In this document: positions 22,856 through 34,714 of the stretch, in pieces
Numbering within the stretch: position 1 is the stretch's first letter
How the letters are laid out: each line of letters begins with the position of its first letter
DNA from: Adiantum capillus-veneris
Lineage: Eukaryota; Streptophyta; Polypodiopsida; Polypodiales; Pteridaceae
DNA length: 64,000 bases
NCBI GenBank assembly: GCA_014529385.2
Contig: CM043953.1
Location: 96,227,342 to 96,291,341 of the forward strand
Direction of reading: 5' to 3'
Made by a program: the position numbers and the translations under genes
The notes under the pieces: model-generated
The model's input: only the letters and a program-made list of their open reading frames with translations
Told to the model about the DNA's origin: nothing
Database searches by the model: none

Positions 22856-23047
22856 TGAAGGAGTACGAGCGGAAGTGCGACGCGAGAGAGAGTGCGAGAA
22901 GAAGAGCACGACGATATGGTGAACTCGCTCTACTGTAATGTGTAGAGCATAGTGAGTTCTTATTAGGTTTTTACAAAAGAATATGTGTACATACCTGGCA
23001 GCCCGCCCACTTACCTGGCCGACCACATTGGGCTTTATACCCCAACA
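22856..23047 (-). repeat. 3' LTR of copia-B
   Basis: On the plus strand TGAAGGAGTACGAGC to ...TACCCCAACA. It is nearly identical to the 5' LTR at 28117-28310, with a handful of substitutions and a 2-bp length difference. Confidence 0.92.
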
Positions 23048-23136
23048 ACCTCCCACTTAAAGTCCAATGTGGTACTTTAAGTGTGAGAGAAGCTACTATA
23101 CAAGCTAATATACAAGAGATGTAGAGAAGTGATGTA

Positions 23137-24629
23137 CTACCCTACACCTAACTGCTTGTGAAAATGCGCAAAGCTCTCTGAGGGAAGTCCTTTTGTAAGT
23201 AGATAAATAGGATTTTCTGTGGTGTGAACTTTGACAAGCTGAAGTTGCTTATCCTCGAGCATTTCCCTGATGAAATTATACTTCACATCCACATGCTTTG
23301 TCTTTGAGTGATAAAATGGATTGCGAGCCAATTGTATAGCACTTTGACTATCGCAATATAACACAGGCATCTCTTCTTTGATTCCCAAATCTGTTACTAG
23401 TCGATTAAGCCAAATTGATTCTTTGCATGCCTCTGATGCTGCAACATATTCAGCCTCTGTAGTAGACTGAGTAACACAATCTTGTAATCTAGAACGCCAT
23501 GATACTGCTCCACCAGCCAATGTAAAGACATACCCTGACGTAGACCTTCGGTTGTCTAAGTCACCTGCATAATCTGAGTCTGTAAAACCCTTTACACTTA
23601 GCTTTGTAGCTTTCAGGTATCTCAATATTCCTTTCACTGCCTCCCAATGTTTCTTGCCTGGGTTTGACATGTATCGACTTACTACTCCCACTGCAAATGC
23701 AATGTCTGGGCGAGTAGCAATCATTGCATACATCAAACTACCCATTGCAGACGCATATGGAATCTTATCCATTTCAGCCTATTCTTCCTCAGACACAGGA
23801 CAATCTTGTTTGCTAAGTTTCACATATGGTGGCAATGGAACACTCAGTGCCTTTCCTTCTCCATATTGAAACGTTGCAAAACCTTGTCAATATACTCTGT
23901 TTGAGATAACCAAATCAACTTCTTTGATCTGTCTCTCTCAATGTGCATACCAAGTATATGACTTGCCTCACCCATGTCTTTCATGTCAAACGATTTTTCC
24001 ATCTTTGACTTCAAAGCTGAAATTTCTTCCAAGTGCTTGCCAACAATCAACATGTCATCCACATACAAAATAAGGATCATCCAACTACCATCCTTAGCCT
24101 TCTTTGTATATAGACAGTGATCGAACTCACTACGTTTGTAGCCTTGAGAAAGCATAAACTTGTGGAATTTATGGTACCATGCCCTCGGTGACTGTTTTAA
24201 GCCATAAAGACTCTTTAACAACTGGCATACCCAATCTTCCTTGCCTTTCTCAAAAAACCGTTCTGGTTGCTGCATGTAAATTTCCACATCTAAATCACCA
24301 TGCAAGAACGTTGTCTTGACATCCATTTGGTGCAACACCAAATCTAATATGGCAACCAATGCAAGAAAGCATCTCAATGTAGTCATCTTGACCACTGGAG
24401 AGAAGACTTCATCAAAGTCAATGCCTTGTTCTTGCTTAAAGCCCTTGGCAACAAGCCTTGCTTTGTACTTTGGCTGACTATCATGAGCGGTGATCTTATA
24501 CCTGTAAACCCATTTACAAGGTAGAGCCTTTTTGCCCTGTGGTAATTTAACTAGCTTCCATGTCTTGTTTTTCTGCAGAGCTGTCATCTCTGACTGCATG
24601 GCCAATTGCCAATTCCCGGAGTCCTTCAT
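23137..24629 (-). pseudogene. copia-B reverse transcriptase and RNase H
   Basis: The segment 23844-24629 has RT blocks CKWVYRYKI, KARLVAKGFKQEQGIDFDEVF (cited by its core KARLVAKGFKQ), SLYGLKQSPRAWY and the catalytic LYVDDMLIVG. It ends early at KERH by a 1-bp shift near 23850. The continuation has a TAG at about 23781. The segment 23137-23772 carries RNase H (GFTDSDYAGD, STTEAEYVAA, YCDSQSAIQLARNP). A TAA at about 24628 separates RT from the integrase tail. Apart from those lesions the domain order and length are complete. Confidence 0.9.
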
Positions 24630-25823
24630 TTACACCGCTTCCTTGTAACATGAAGGCTCATTGCAATCAGTCAACATGACATAGTTCATAGATGGAACAA
24701 ACCTATCAGGAGGTCGCGTGACACGTCCAGATCTACGCACAATAGGTGGCTCAGGCTCAGCCACAACCTGTGGTTCCACTCTATCCTGTCCTTGCTCCTC
24801 TTGAGCCCTGACATTTTGTCTTGCACGTGCAGCTCCATCTTCTTGGAAGACAACTCTTCTAATCTCCTCAACCCTCCTTGGTTTAGAATGATATTTGGAT
24901 TCATTAAAGTGAACATCATTGCTGCGGACAGCCTTTCTGGATTCGGGATCCCAAAGTCTGTACCCCATCTCACCAGAATTACCATAGCCTAGAAAGATGC
25001 ACTTTGTACTCTTTGGCTCAAGTTTGTTCCTAAATTCCTTTGGAACGTGAGTATATGCCTCACATCCAAAGACTCTGAGATGCTTGTATGAGGGCATTTT
25101 GCCTGACCATACCATCTCTGGCACTGAATCCTTCTGCAAAACCTTGCTAGGAGATCTATTTACAAGATGAACAACTGTTGATAGAGCTTCAGCCCAAAAC
25201 CCATTTGGTAGTTGTGCATTAGATAACATACTTCTGACCTTCTCTTGTATGGTCCTATTCATCCTCTCAGCAACACCATTTTGAGGAGGATTGTAAGGAG
25301 CAGTAAGTTCACGTTTTATACCTTTTGACTCACAAAAGTCCTGAAAGGCCTTTGAAACATACTCTCCACCATTGTCAGTGCGTAAGCATTTAAGCTTCTT
25401 GCCACTCTGATTCTCCACAAGTGTCACAAACGTTTTGAAAACACTAAACGCTTCATCCTTGTGCTTGAGAAAGTAAACCCATACTTTCCTCGAGTAATCA
25501 TCTATAAATGTCATAAAGTAAGAAGCTCCCCCTAGAGATAGGTTAGGCATAGGTCCACACAAATCACTATGAACAAGTGCCAACTGTGTATCTCTTCTAG
25601 TGCTTCTATGCTTACGTGGCTGCTGTGTTTGCTTACCATACAGACAATGTTCAGAGAATTCAAAATCATTAAATGAAAAGCCAGGTAAATAACCAGAACG
25701 AGACAAGATTTCCATTCCCTTCTTGGACATATGTCCTCACCGGCTATGCCACAAAGAAACGTTCGGCTGCTCGGTTACATTGATTACATTTTTAGAGACA
25801 TTTGATACATAAATCATGTAAAG
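24630..25823 (-). pseudogene. copia-B integrase
   Basis: The open frame 24630-25730 starts at the zinc-binding region (SEHCLYGKQT). It has core residues Asp in HSDLCGPM, Asp in LRTDNGGEY and Glu in NGVAERMN, followed by the GYGNSGEMGYRLWDP block and a charged tail. The GAG-pre-integrase piece upstream (25731-25823) reads LYMIYVSNVSKN and LWHSR, with a TGA before GHMSKKG and another at about 25822. Both are single nonsense changes in otherwise normal sequence. Confidence 0.88.
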
Positions 25824-27086
25824 TCATCCAGACTTTACTCCATGTGCTACTGTCATAGAACCCTTAGATATCTTCCACATGTTCTGTCCAAAAGTGGTGA
25901 CATAGCCAGCATCATCAAGTAAACCTGTGCTGATCAAGCTCTTTGTAATTGCGGGAACATGTCTCACATTCTTCAGCATGAAAGAAGAGCCATTCTGAAA
26001 CTTCAATTGAACATCTCCAACACCTAAGATCTCACATGTCTTCCCATTGCCTAGCCGAACATGATCTTTAGTGGTCACATAAGAAGTAAACCACTCCTTG
26101 TTTGGAGACACATGAAGTGATGCCCCTGAGTCTATAATCCAGCCACTCAGTGCATTTCGATCAGATGCTGTAAGAAGAGTTGAGTCCATTGTATTCTTCA
26201 AGAAGTAGATGTCTCCTGACACTAGACTGTCATCCTCTGCAACAGTGTTTGTCACATTTATTTCTTGAATCTTCACTGAGGACTTGTTCTTCTCACCATG
26301 GTCTTCAGCTTTCTCTTTGCCTTTTTCTGCTTTCCATTCTATGCAGTCTCTTTTCATGTGACCCTTCTTGCCACAATGGTAGCATTCTATGTCACTCTTG
26401 CCTTTAGCACTGCGGGACTTGCTACGAGACTGATTCCTCTTTCCACCTTTGTACTTTTCTTTGGTCCTTCCCCTGACAACTAAGGTTGTTCCTTTGCCTT
26501 TGTCCATTGTCTTTCTATTGGTTTCTTCAGTAAGCAGACTTCCTTCTACACCTGCTATGTTCAAACCATCTGGAGGTGCAGAATTACTCAAAGCTGTGCG
26601 AAAAGTGTCCCAACTTTCCGGCAATGTGATCAACAGGAACATAGCTCTAACAGGTTCATCAAACTTGACACCTTGAGCTGACAACTGACTATAGATTGTG
26701 TTGAATTCATTTAGATGATTGGACATAGGTGTCCCTTCTTTCATCTTCAAGTCAACAAGCTTCTTAAGCCAGTATACTTGTGAGGCTGCACTCTGCTTCT
26801 CATAAAGATCACTCAGCTTTAACCATGCTTGATAAGCCGACATCTCGTCTGCTACATTGAAGTAAACGCTTTCTGCCAAAGTCAGCATAATGGTAGAAAG
26901 TGTCAATTCATCCATTTCGCTCCATTCATCTTCGTCCATATCTTCTGGTTTTATCCCCTTGAGCTTTATAGGTTTTATCTGCTTCTTTTGTACCAACACG
27001 TGCCAAATCTGCTTCTTCCACAATCGGAAATTGGTTCCATCCAGCTTCTTGATATTGTAAAGAGCAGTGTCCTGTGATCCAGCCAT
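25824..27086 (-). pseudogene. copia-B gag and protease
   Basis: A 420-codon open frame. The N-terminal 190 residues are a UBN2-type gag (LDGTNFRLWKKQ, MSNHLNEFNTIYSQL, LLITLPESWDTF). A CCHC zinc knuckle CYHCGKKGHMKRDC is at residues 235-248. The aspartic protease WIIDSGASLHVSP starts at about residue 316 (catalytic Asp319). It ends with MTVAHGVKSG at a stop that replaces the normal read into the integrase. The gag itself is intact. Confidence 0.9.
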
Positions 27087-28116
27087 AGCTACGCTTCACA
27101 ATAGTTTACTTTCCTGGGAAAAATTCAGCAGAGTTTCCCCTGTAAACTGACCTCTGAACCAATATCAACCTGTCAAATGAACCAAGAAAGCTTCAGATTC
27201 TGCAGAAATTTTGGCAGAGTCTCCTTTGTAAAATGGCTCTGGTGTACTAAAAACAGACCAAAAACATCTCAAAAAACACTATCTCTTTGACACTGTAAGC
27301 TGCGGGTAAACCTGTCCTGCACCTGTACTGTCTCTCACTGTCCTGTAAGCATAGACTGTGACAATGCCTCAACGGCAGTAAAGCAAAGATGCAATCCCAA
27401 CTGTCTAACTCACAGTCAATACATCCTAGCTGCCTATCTAAGGGTGCTCGAGGGATCGCTCCAAGACCTGTATCACCGAAAGGATCTCAACATTCGAGAA
27501 TCCCCCAGCTCAATAAAACCTCACATGACCCTCAACAAAGGCTGCAATAAATCTGACAGTACATAGACTTCCCACAAAGTCATACATCCACAAATTTCCC
27601 ACTATATGCTGTAACCGCTGCGGCGATTGTTTGCTGCGTGACTCACAGCCAGCAAACCGTCAACAAACATACATCATCTCTGACAATACATCCCATGTGG
27701 AAGTACCTGCAATGTCAGGATGAAATCTGGAATATCAAGCAGCAAACACAAGCTACCTGATGAACTAGTGGATGTCGCCTACAGTCTGTGTGTAGATGCG
27801 CCCGTGTCGTATGTGACACGCCTCCAAGAACTGCGAGCCGTCCTTCGATGTGTAGACAGCCACAAATCAACACTCTGGGAGTGTTGATATCCTCAGTACC
27901 TGCAGTCGTAGGCCGAAAACCCCAGATTTGCAGAGTCAGATCTGCACCCGCCGAGACCACGTAGTCGAAAATGGCCTGCGCAAACCTTTGTCGAAGCCGA
28001 ACGGTGACCGAGATTTGGGGCCATGTCTTTGCCTGTCGAATTTCACTCCAATCTGAGCTGGTGACCCAGCCTCCTATAGTGCTTCCCCAAGCCTCGATTT
28101 GAGCTGTGATACCAGT
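27087..28116 (-). other. copia-B 5' untranslated leader with primer-binding site
   Basis: About 1 kb without a convincing ORF lies between the 5' LTR and the gag ATG at 27086. This is longer than in many Tnt1-like elements. The primer-binding site TGGTATCACAGC reads on the minus strand at about 28103-28114, two bases inside the LTR. I see no captured gene in the leader. Confidence 0.7.
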
Positions 28117-28310
28117 TGAAGGAGTACGAGCGGAAGTGCGACGCGAGAGAGAGTGCGAGAAGAAGAGCACGACGATATGGTGAACTCTCTCTCTACTGTA
28201 ATGTGTAGTGCATAGTGAGTTCTTATTAGGTTTTTACAAAAGAATATGTGTACATACCTGGCGGCCCGCCCACTTACCTGGGCGACCACATTAGGCTTTA
28301 TACCCCAACA
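28117..28310 (-). repeat. 5' LTR of copia-B
   Basis: It starts TGAAGGAGTACG and ends ...ACCCCAACA on the plus strand, followed by the CTAAT target duplication. It includes a GA-rich stretch and the GTTGGGGTATAAAGCC sequence (minus strand), which holds a TATAAA box. Confidence 0.92.
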
Positions 28311-28315
28311 CTAAT

Positions 28316-29288
28316 GTCATTCTAAACCCCTCGAATTGAGTATAGAAGTCAAATATACGCTCTGATCTTAGCACTTACTTGAAGCTTACTAAGTGGTCAT
28401 ATGGATCCCCTGATCCACTGTATTTTTTTGACCCAGTTTTGGAAATCAGCTAGTCTGACACGTCTGTTTGGTTCAACTCCAGGTCTATCTAGGGAGTTGG
28501 TTCTGTTCCGCCGTTCCTTCAAACCAGTCTTTTCGGAAATAGTGACTCACTGTAGCCCTAGGCTGGCCTTAGTGTCACCCATTTTTCTACGTGAGAGGTG
28601 GTTTCTGGTTTTTCATATTACTCTCAAATGATCTCTCACGATGTTCGTCTCTTGTAGTGGTTTCTGGTCCTTGACCCAATATCCATCCCGTATGGAATAC
28701 CCCTAGTATTTGGTTTGTTCTACCTCCTCAAGCGTCATCATAACAAAGTTGTTGTTATAAAAATCCCTAAACAAGTAAGTTGGTAGATCCACAGTCCCTT
28801 ATCTTTGATTTGAAGATATACATGATCTTCATGGCCGTTAAGTGCCCTGGTCTAGCATGACAATTCCAAAAAAGATCTTTATGTTTCTATCTTCCCAACA
28901 ATAGACTCCGATCCTAGGATTATCCGTACTAAGCCATTTCAAAGGCTTCAAGTCTACTTGATCCTACCCCTCGAATTCCAAGGTTGGTGGTCCTTCTTTT
29001 GCTGACATATCTGGGACTATAATGTTTACTTCTAATCCCCATTTGTCTAGCAAATCCGGGTTTTCGACTTATACATATTGAGTTCCGTTCGATCCATGTA
29101 CATTTTTCCTTGCTTGTTTGCCCTAACCTTTTCTTCGAACTCAATACCATGATCATCAATGCGAATAGCATACTCTTCGTTAGGAACCAAGTAAACCTGG
29201 GCTCCATGACAATTAGTCTTGTAAAAAGAGAGTATATGCTTATAGCGCATTGTCGTTCCGGTTCAGAGTGAGTCAAGTAAGAAGACAT
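28316..29288 (-). pseudogene. gypsy C gag N-terminal part and upstream coding
   Basis: The segment 28316-28430 reads on the minus strand KYSGSGDPYDHLVSFK and then a stop, then FDFYTQFEGFRMTL, which is the start of the Retrotrans_gag domain continued at 22850. Further upstream, 28929-29288 gives decayed frames such as YLVPNEEYAIRIDDHGIEFE with no recognised domain. They may be the element's gag N-terminus, in several frames. Confidence 0.55.
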
Positions 29289-29289
29289 T

Positions 29290-31320
29290 TGGGTGTTGAA
29301 TCTGAAAAAGTGTCCAAGACTTCTTCAGGAATTGTGTGCAAGGAATTGCCTTGATTCACGCTTTCTTCAGTGGATATTCTACTGGTGTTTTTCCTGAATA
29401 GGCCTTGATTTCCTATTACACGACCGATCTAAGGTTCATATAGACGTATGAAGCCCTGGATAGAGTACTCACCTGGGATTGACTTTCCATCAATGTCCAC
29501 TTGATTCAATTACAACTTTTTGTCAAGCCACTTATTCCTCGTTTGCAACCTGATTCCTGTACAAAATTTATCAAATTAGCTATTTTTCTATAAGGACAAT
29601 AGAGCTCTTGAGAACTCCAGTGATTGGTCTCTATATTTCACTTCAATTTGTGCTATGGAAGTCAAAATTTTGACTTTCAGATTCAGCTTAGCAAAATCAA
29701 AGGTCTAATCTGCAACCTCTAAACTGAGTGTATCTGTACCAATTTTGATCCGATTGAACCCAAAATTTTGCTATGGCCTTATATTTTGCTGGTCTAACAC
29801 TGTATAAGCCCAAAAGTCAAATTTGAAGTCTCTGGATAGCAAAAGTAAATAATCAAAATTATTCACTTTTGTCACTTTTTTCCACTTTTTGGATTGGTTT
29901 GGCAAGTATACAACTTGTTATAGCCCTTGGGAAAGTTTCAACAAGTTTGGACAAAATTTGATCAAATTTACCCACTGTTCCTTGTCTACAGACTCTGATT
30001 TCGAGAATCTGGCTTAAGTCTCACTTTTGTGGTCCAAATTTCACCAAAATTGATTTGTGCGGTCTAATTGATGTGCTTGACCTTGTGGTATACTCAAATC
30101 TGCAAAATCACCAAGTTTTGAAGCAGATGTAAATAATCACGATTATTTACTTTGGATAATTTTTTGCATATTTTTGTCCCAACTTTGACACAGATCTATC
30201 AAGCACCTTATGTTAAGGTCACTAGCCAATTTACATCAAGTTTGGATAATTTTTAGTGAAGTGGTCATCATTTATCTGTCCGTAGACTAACTTTGTAATT
30301 TTTGTCACAGTTTTCACTCTAGTGATCCAAATCTTACCAAATTTGGTTTGTGGGCTTATTACAACATGGTAAAGCTAGTGGTGTGCCAACTTGGTCAAAA
30401 AAGTTCAAAAACATAGCAGAAGTAAATAATCACGATTATTTACTTTTGTCAAAATTTTGCAAGCTTTTGATCAATGGAGCACATACACATGTTTATCACA
30501 TCAATATAAGCCTATGAATCAGTTTTCAACAAGTTTGGATAAATTTTTTCTCAATTCACACTCAAGATTCAAAAAGTCAGTACAAACTTACTTTTCACCC
30601 AGTTTTTTGCCAGTTTAGTGATCCAAATCTCTTGGGTCTTTACAAAAGTTGTTTGTTCACATGTAACGAGTCAATGATATGAGTCTTGGCTAATTTGGAG
30701 CAAAAAGTTAATAATCACGATTATTAACTTGAGGCTTGGAATGAGCACTTTTTTGAAATTTTCTCAAAGACAGTCCTTTTATGATGTGTTTTAAGCCTAT
30801 GAATCAAGTCAAAAGTTAGTTTGGCCTAAAAAGTCAAGAAAAAGTAAATAATTTGAGTTTTGGTCAACTTCTTGAAATTTTTACCTCGAAGTGTCCTTGA
30901 GCTTACCCACTGGTTCGGACAACTCTTAGGCTTACTCCCCAGTTGGATTGAGTGAATTCGAGTCTTTTCGTGCTATTTCTAGCCGTAGACCTGAAATTCT
31001 GCAACTTTACATAACAACTCACACTTGATTCTTTCAGAGAGAGCAATGCTATGAGATCCACCTCGGATCCTACTTACTCTACTTCTAGTTTCTCATGCAA
31101 TGGGGTTGTGGAAAGTGTCCACAAACACTCGTTTTCTTGTGTTTTCTATTTTTTTAGAGTCTTGATCTTAAGATTTGTCTCATCTACCAATCATCCTCCA
31201 AATCCTAATCTAAATCTACAATCCTACAGTCCTAAATGTACTCGTCAAGTACGATTACTTCCAAGCTACCTCTACACAGCAAAATAGGACAATCTTAAGC
31301 TATACGATTTCTATGCGATT
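29290..31320 (-). repeat. Noncoding region with four spaced palindromes (probable gypsy C 5' region)
   Basis: About 2 kb of AT-rich sequence without ORFs. A near-palindrome with arms GTAAATAATC and GATTATTTAC occurs at 30129-30150 and 30422-30443. Variants are at 29845-29866 and 30707-30728, with a half copy at 30844. The spacing of 284, 293 and 285 bp, with related flanks (AAATTTTG, AAGTTTGGA), indicates a decayed tandem array of about 285-bp units. It may belong to the leader or LTR of gypsy C. No LTR ends were found. Confidence 0.6.
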
Positions 31321-31329
31321 TCCTAAAAG

Positions 31330-31660
31330 CTACCGCTTTCATTCGACAGTTTGATGTTGCCTTTGCAAATGGAAATTTCAGAAAAGCGTCGAAGTTGAGG
31401 CATGTGAGCAAACACCTCAAGGTGATTGCAAATACTTGGTGGTATACCAAAGCTCAGCAAGGAACTTACAACAAGACTTCGATTCAATTCAAGGCCGAAT
31501 TTTTGGACAAATTGTTTTCCTCTATGCTTTGAATAAGGCATCAAAGAAGATTGGGATCGGTTTGCCCGATTGGAGCACAAGTGAGTCATGGATTATGTGA
31601 ATCGGTATTCGTTCACTCCCTCCAAGGTGGCTCCATTTTTGAACCTCTTTGAATAAGAAA
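31330..31660 (+). pseudogene. Decayed gag fragment of another LTR element
   Basis: The plus strand reads FIRQFDVAFANGNFRKASK, then LRHVSKHLKVIANTWWY, FKAEFLDKLFSS and, after a frame change, WDRFARLEH and NRYSFTPSKVAPFL. This is the Retrotrans_gag pattern and is related to the family-A gag FIQQFDVAFGDE block, but differs enough to be another family. No LTR or pol adjoins it, and the frame changes at about 31535. Confidence 0.55.
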
Positions 31661-32258
31661 ATATAATGAAGTTTAACGAAGGAATTTTCCCAATTTTATA
31701 AACGCATCCGCAAGATACTTTGCAACGGATGGTGGAGTCAGCAATTGAAAGTGTACACCTCAGTGTACATAGAATCTAATCCCCGCAGTGGGACGTGAAC
31801 CATTGAACACAGAAACAATGAATTTTTGTTACCTCTCTTCAAAGGATACGTTGCTATCCGGAGAAAGTTTGGAGTAAGAGAATTCAATTAACTCCCGATT
31901 TTTTGAATAGAAAACTCTCAAACTTCAAGTGAGAGGGCAAGTGTGATCAAAGTTACATCTTTGAAGAAGTTACAAAGTGTGTTTTCTTTGTCGCACGAGG
32001 AATGCATACGTCTAACCAGGACTAATCACTCTTGAGTGTTTATGAGAGTAGGGTTGAGTCAAAACATTGTTTTATATGATGAACTGCTTTGCTTAACCAT
32101 CTGGAAGGTCCATGATTAATTTGGTATCCAGTAATTCTCGAATAGATTACCTGCTACTGTAGGTAGGAAATTATAAAGGAACCATTTTGAGCTTTCAAGC
32201 AAAGAAAAACTTTCATTAATCTTGAGTACTCTTTAAGTCCACACCCCCTACCCGATAA
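31661..32258. other. No gene seen
   Basis: AT-rich sequence with no ORF above about 60 codons that looks coding and no repeat I can match in this window. Confidence 0.5.
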
Positions 32259-32266
32259 GGGAAGAT

Positions 32267-32512
32267 CTCGGGGGTTCACTATGTGTAAAACTACCATATC
32301 ACATGTGTTTAAGACATGTTTGTAAAACCCCTTATCTGTGAATTTTTTAAAGAATATAATAAACCCTTTTCTTTTAAAATCTGTAACTTTTTTTCAAATT
32401 TGAAAAAATAATTCCCTTATGTATATATATTTCTGTAAGTTTCAAGAACTTTAAATACCCTTCTGTTGAACTCACGTGATAGGTTACATTTTTATTAGGT
32501 GACCTCCCCGGG
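32267..32512. mobile_element. MITE, GC-tipped family, with perfect 8-bp TSD GGGAAGAT
   Basis: A 246-bp noncoding element starting CTCGGGGGTTCACTATG and ending with the inverted GGTGACCTCCCCGGG. GGGAAGAT occurs exactly at 32259-32266 and 32513-32520. The interior is AT-rich. A second copy with its own 8-bp duplication is at 56644-56850, and a decayed third at 38994-39160. An 8-bp duplication fits hAT, P or related transposases, but the GC-rich tip is not typical of hAT. Confidence 0.82.
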
Positions 32513-32520
32513 GGGAAGAT

Positions 32521-33255
32521 ATGGTAGTGCTTTTTGCACAAGTGAAGGAATACTCTCTTTATGAGGGAAGAAGCCTATGCTTGTAGAATTGCACATTTGA
32601 AATCCAAGTTTATTTGATGAGCGGGTTTTTCTCTAAGATCGAGCCAAGGGATTGTCAGGTTGAGTGTCTTCGCTCTTAAGGATCTTACAAAGGGAAGGTA
32701 ATTTTCCACGTTCATCAAAACTCTAACACAACATAAGAATTATATACACCTTTGAGTACATGGATAACACACGAAGATACAGACGTATGCCAGGATGGGT
32801 CATCTACCAGCCGAATTTTTTTCTCTACTGAACGGAATGAGATGAACTAACGTCCTTTTCACAAATTGGGCTGGAGTTTGTTATACTCTCTTGAGTACCT
32901 GTTTACGCACAACGATGTTCCAACACAAGAATCTCTGTTTGAGATGTGTTTGGTAGAAGAAATTTGAGTTTCTCTATGGAGAAGAGGTGTTTTGATGGTC
33001 GTTGATTATTGAAAACGTTATGTGCTTTTACCATTACAGCAACAACTTCTGGTTGCGGTATATGTTTCTCCATGAGTAGGTCGTAGCATTTACACGCTTC
33101 TGGAATAAATTTTGAACAATTATGTTTGTAAGAGTATAATTCAACAACCATTTATAATGGTAAGAATAACCTTAACCACATATGGGAGAACATCATTGAG
33201 ATCTAAAGCGCGTTGCCCTTAAGTGGGCCAAGTTTGAACTTATGTTCACAGAAAC
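32521..33255. other. No gene seen
   Basis: Noncoding between the MITE and the family-A LTR. A minus-strand 82-codon frame (32903-33151) has no recognisable motif and normal chance length. GAAAC at 33251-33255 would be the target-site side of the LTR element that follows. Confidence 0.4.
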
Positions 33256-34714
33256 TGTCATAATAACTAATATCTAATTCTCCTAACTGGTTTTCTCATG
33301 TTAAACTGATCATTTAATATGGGGAAGTACCAAGGGAGAAAAAGCTAGAATATTGGTTAAGTTGGCAGATCGGTCACAGTAGGGATCCAAAGGAAGAAAA
33401 ATAGGGATCCAAAGGGGGGCCATCTGCAAAAGAGCAATGTGCAACAATGGGATTCAAAGACCCTAAAGTTCAGCCCATTAAGACTTCCAAAATGCTAAGG
33501 CTCCAAAATTCAAAGGCTATGTCCAATGGTCAAAACCTAGGAAATATTGGATGCTTGTGGGAAGACTCAAAAGTCTTCCCACATCCCTATCTTGGAGGGG
33601 GCGAGCCCTTTTAGTAGGGGATGAGAGAGAAACACACACACAATCTAGAAAGCTCCCTTTACACAAAGGGAATAGGGACACATGTGAGTTCCCTAGCCAA
33701 GTTTCCCCCAAGGTGCATTCAAATTCTATTGGATGGCCATAGAGGTGGACCAATGAGAATTAGGCTGGAGTACACATAGTTTAGTTCATTTAAAAACACT
33801 TGATAAAGAGAACCAATAGAAATTAAGATCTTTAAAAGACTATTGGACAGTCTCTCAAGGGGTCTCAAGCCAGAGGACTAAGGGGTCCAATGAGAGTTTA
33901 ATTGCATTTATTAAATACTTAAAGATCTCACAAAAGGGAAAAGGGGAACACATGTCGCAAGGCTATCATTTATTCTTCTTAATTATCATTGGCTAAGCTT
34001 TGTAGGGTCCAATGGGATGCCAGCATGAGTAAAAATCAAGAGGGGTCGACCAAGAGAGAGAGGGGGATGATTTTGGAACGCATTATCACACACACACTCA
34101 CAAAATCTCTTGTGTGAAGCAAAGAAGAGACTCTCTCCTTCTCAAGCTTTAATGGAAAGATCATCATTTACTCCAAGCTTGTGAGAAGGGAGGTCTACAC
34201 CAACAACTCTTGGCTTTGCGATGCAAATCCAACCAAGAGCCAAGCTCCAATGCATGCTCATCTCCTCTACCATGCTAATTACTAAGATATGCTAACCTTT
34301 TATGAGTGATTATGTGAGGAGGTATACTTGAACTCTCTCGTAAGAATACTCCTTCTTCCACTCGATCCACTCCCATACCCCACTAGCTCTCACCATCTTC
34401 GAAGGTGTGTGAGGTCTTGAGTCTGAGACCGTGAGGGAATTGATGTTGTATTTTATAAGTTTGAGCTTATAAGCCTTTTAGAGGGGGGACCGCTAGCTCC
34501 ATGTAAATCCAGTCATCAACTGTTGTCAATAGCTTAATTTCTCTCTCTTTTTGAAGTATTTTTCATGCCTATCTAACTATGTGTTATGCTTTTGTTGCTC
34601 TCTCCATCCAAGCACTCTTACTATGCTCAAATTAGGAATCTATTCTAATAAAATACTCACTATGTCTATGTTATTTTCCACTACACACAAGTTACTAGAC
34701 CATTATATGTTACA
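33256..34714 (+). repeat. 5' LTR of gypsy A2
   Basis: It runs from TGTCATAATAACTAATATC to ...TATATGTTACA, about 1.46 kb with TG...CA ends. It is the same family as the LTR at 3604-5194 in opposite orientation. It is followed by TTGGTATTAGAGC, a slightly decayed initiator-Met primer-binding site. Confidence 0.9.

Larger units (their letters stand above)
22856..28310 (-). mobile_element. Ty1/copia LTR retrotransposon copia-B, nearly complete, TSD CTAAT
   Basis: Two LTRs, 22856-23047 (192 bp) and 28117-28310 (194 bp), share TG...CA ends and flank a minus-strand gag, protease, integrase, RT and RNase H. CTAAT at 22851-22855 and 28311-28315 is a perfect target duplication. The primer-binding site reads TGGTATCACAGC at 28104-28114 and the polypurine tract AAGTGGGAGGT is next to the left LTR. 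Only four stops and one frameshift were seen, so it is younger than the gypsy C it interrupts. The MAGSQDTALYNIKKLDGTN gag start and short LTRs resemble the Tnt1/Tork type. Confidence 0.95.
10536..31300 (-). mobile_element. Large old Ty3/gypsy element, family C, split by nested insertions
   Basis: On the minus strand, pieces of one polyprotein occur in order from right to left: 5' region (28929-29288), gag (28316-28720 and 22396-22850), zinc fingers (21685-22383), a charged linker (20584-21340), protease (about 19820-20568), RT (13233-14292), RNase H, integrase (11523-12443) and a second protease-like domain (10690-11031). Nested into it are copia-B, a MITE, element D, copia-A1 and gypsy A1. 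The joins restore gag or pol reading sense. Its LTRs are not identified, so the right boundary near 31300 is approximate, and the left end is beyond or behind gypsy A1. Confidence 0.8.

Noticed and set aside
29845-30728. Regularly spaced palindromes considered as a CRISPR-like array
   Set aside because: A spacing of about 285 bp with related, non-unique spacers and a plant TE context fits a decayed tandem repeat, not CRISPR.
1-31300. Endogenous pararetrovirus or other integrated virus
   Set aside because: Gag, protease, RT, RNase H and integrase with LTRs and tRNA-Met primer sites indicate LTR retrotransposons. No movement-protein or envelope signature was seen; the hydrophobic stretch in element D alone is not enough.
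32903-33151. 82-codon minus-strand ORF considered as a small gene
   Set aside because: Chance length, no motif, and no homologous frame elsewhere in the window.
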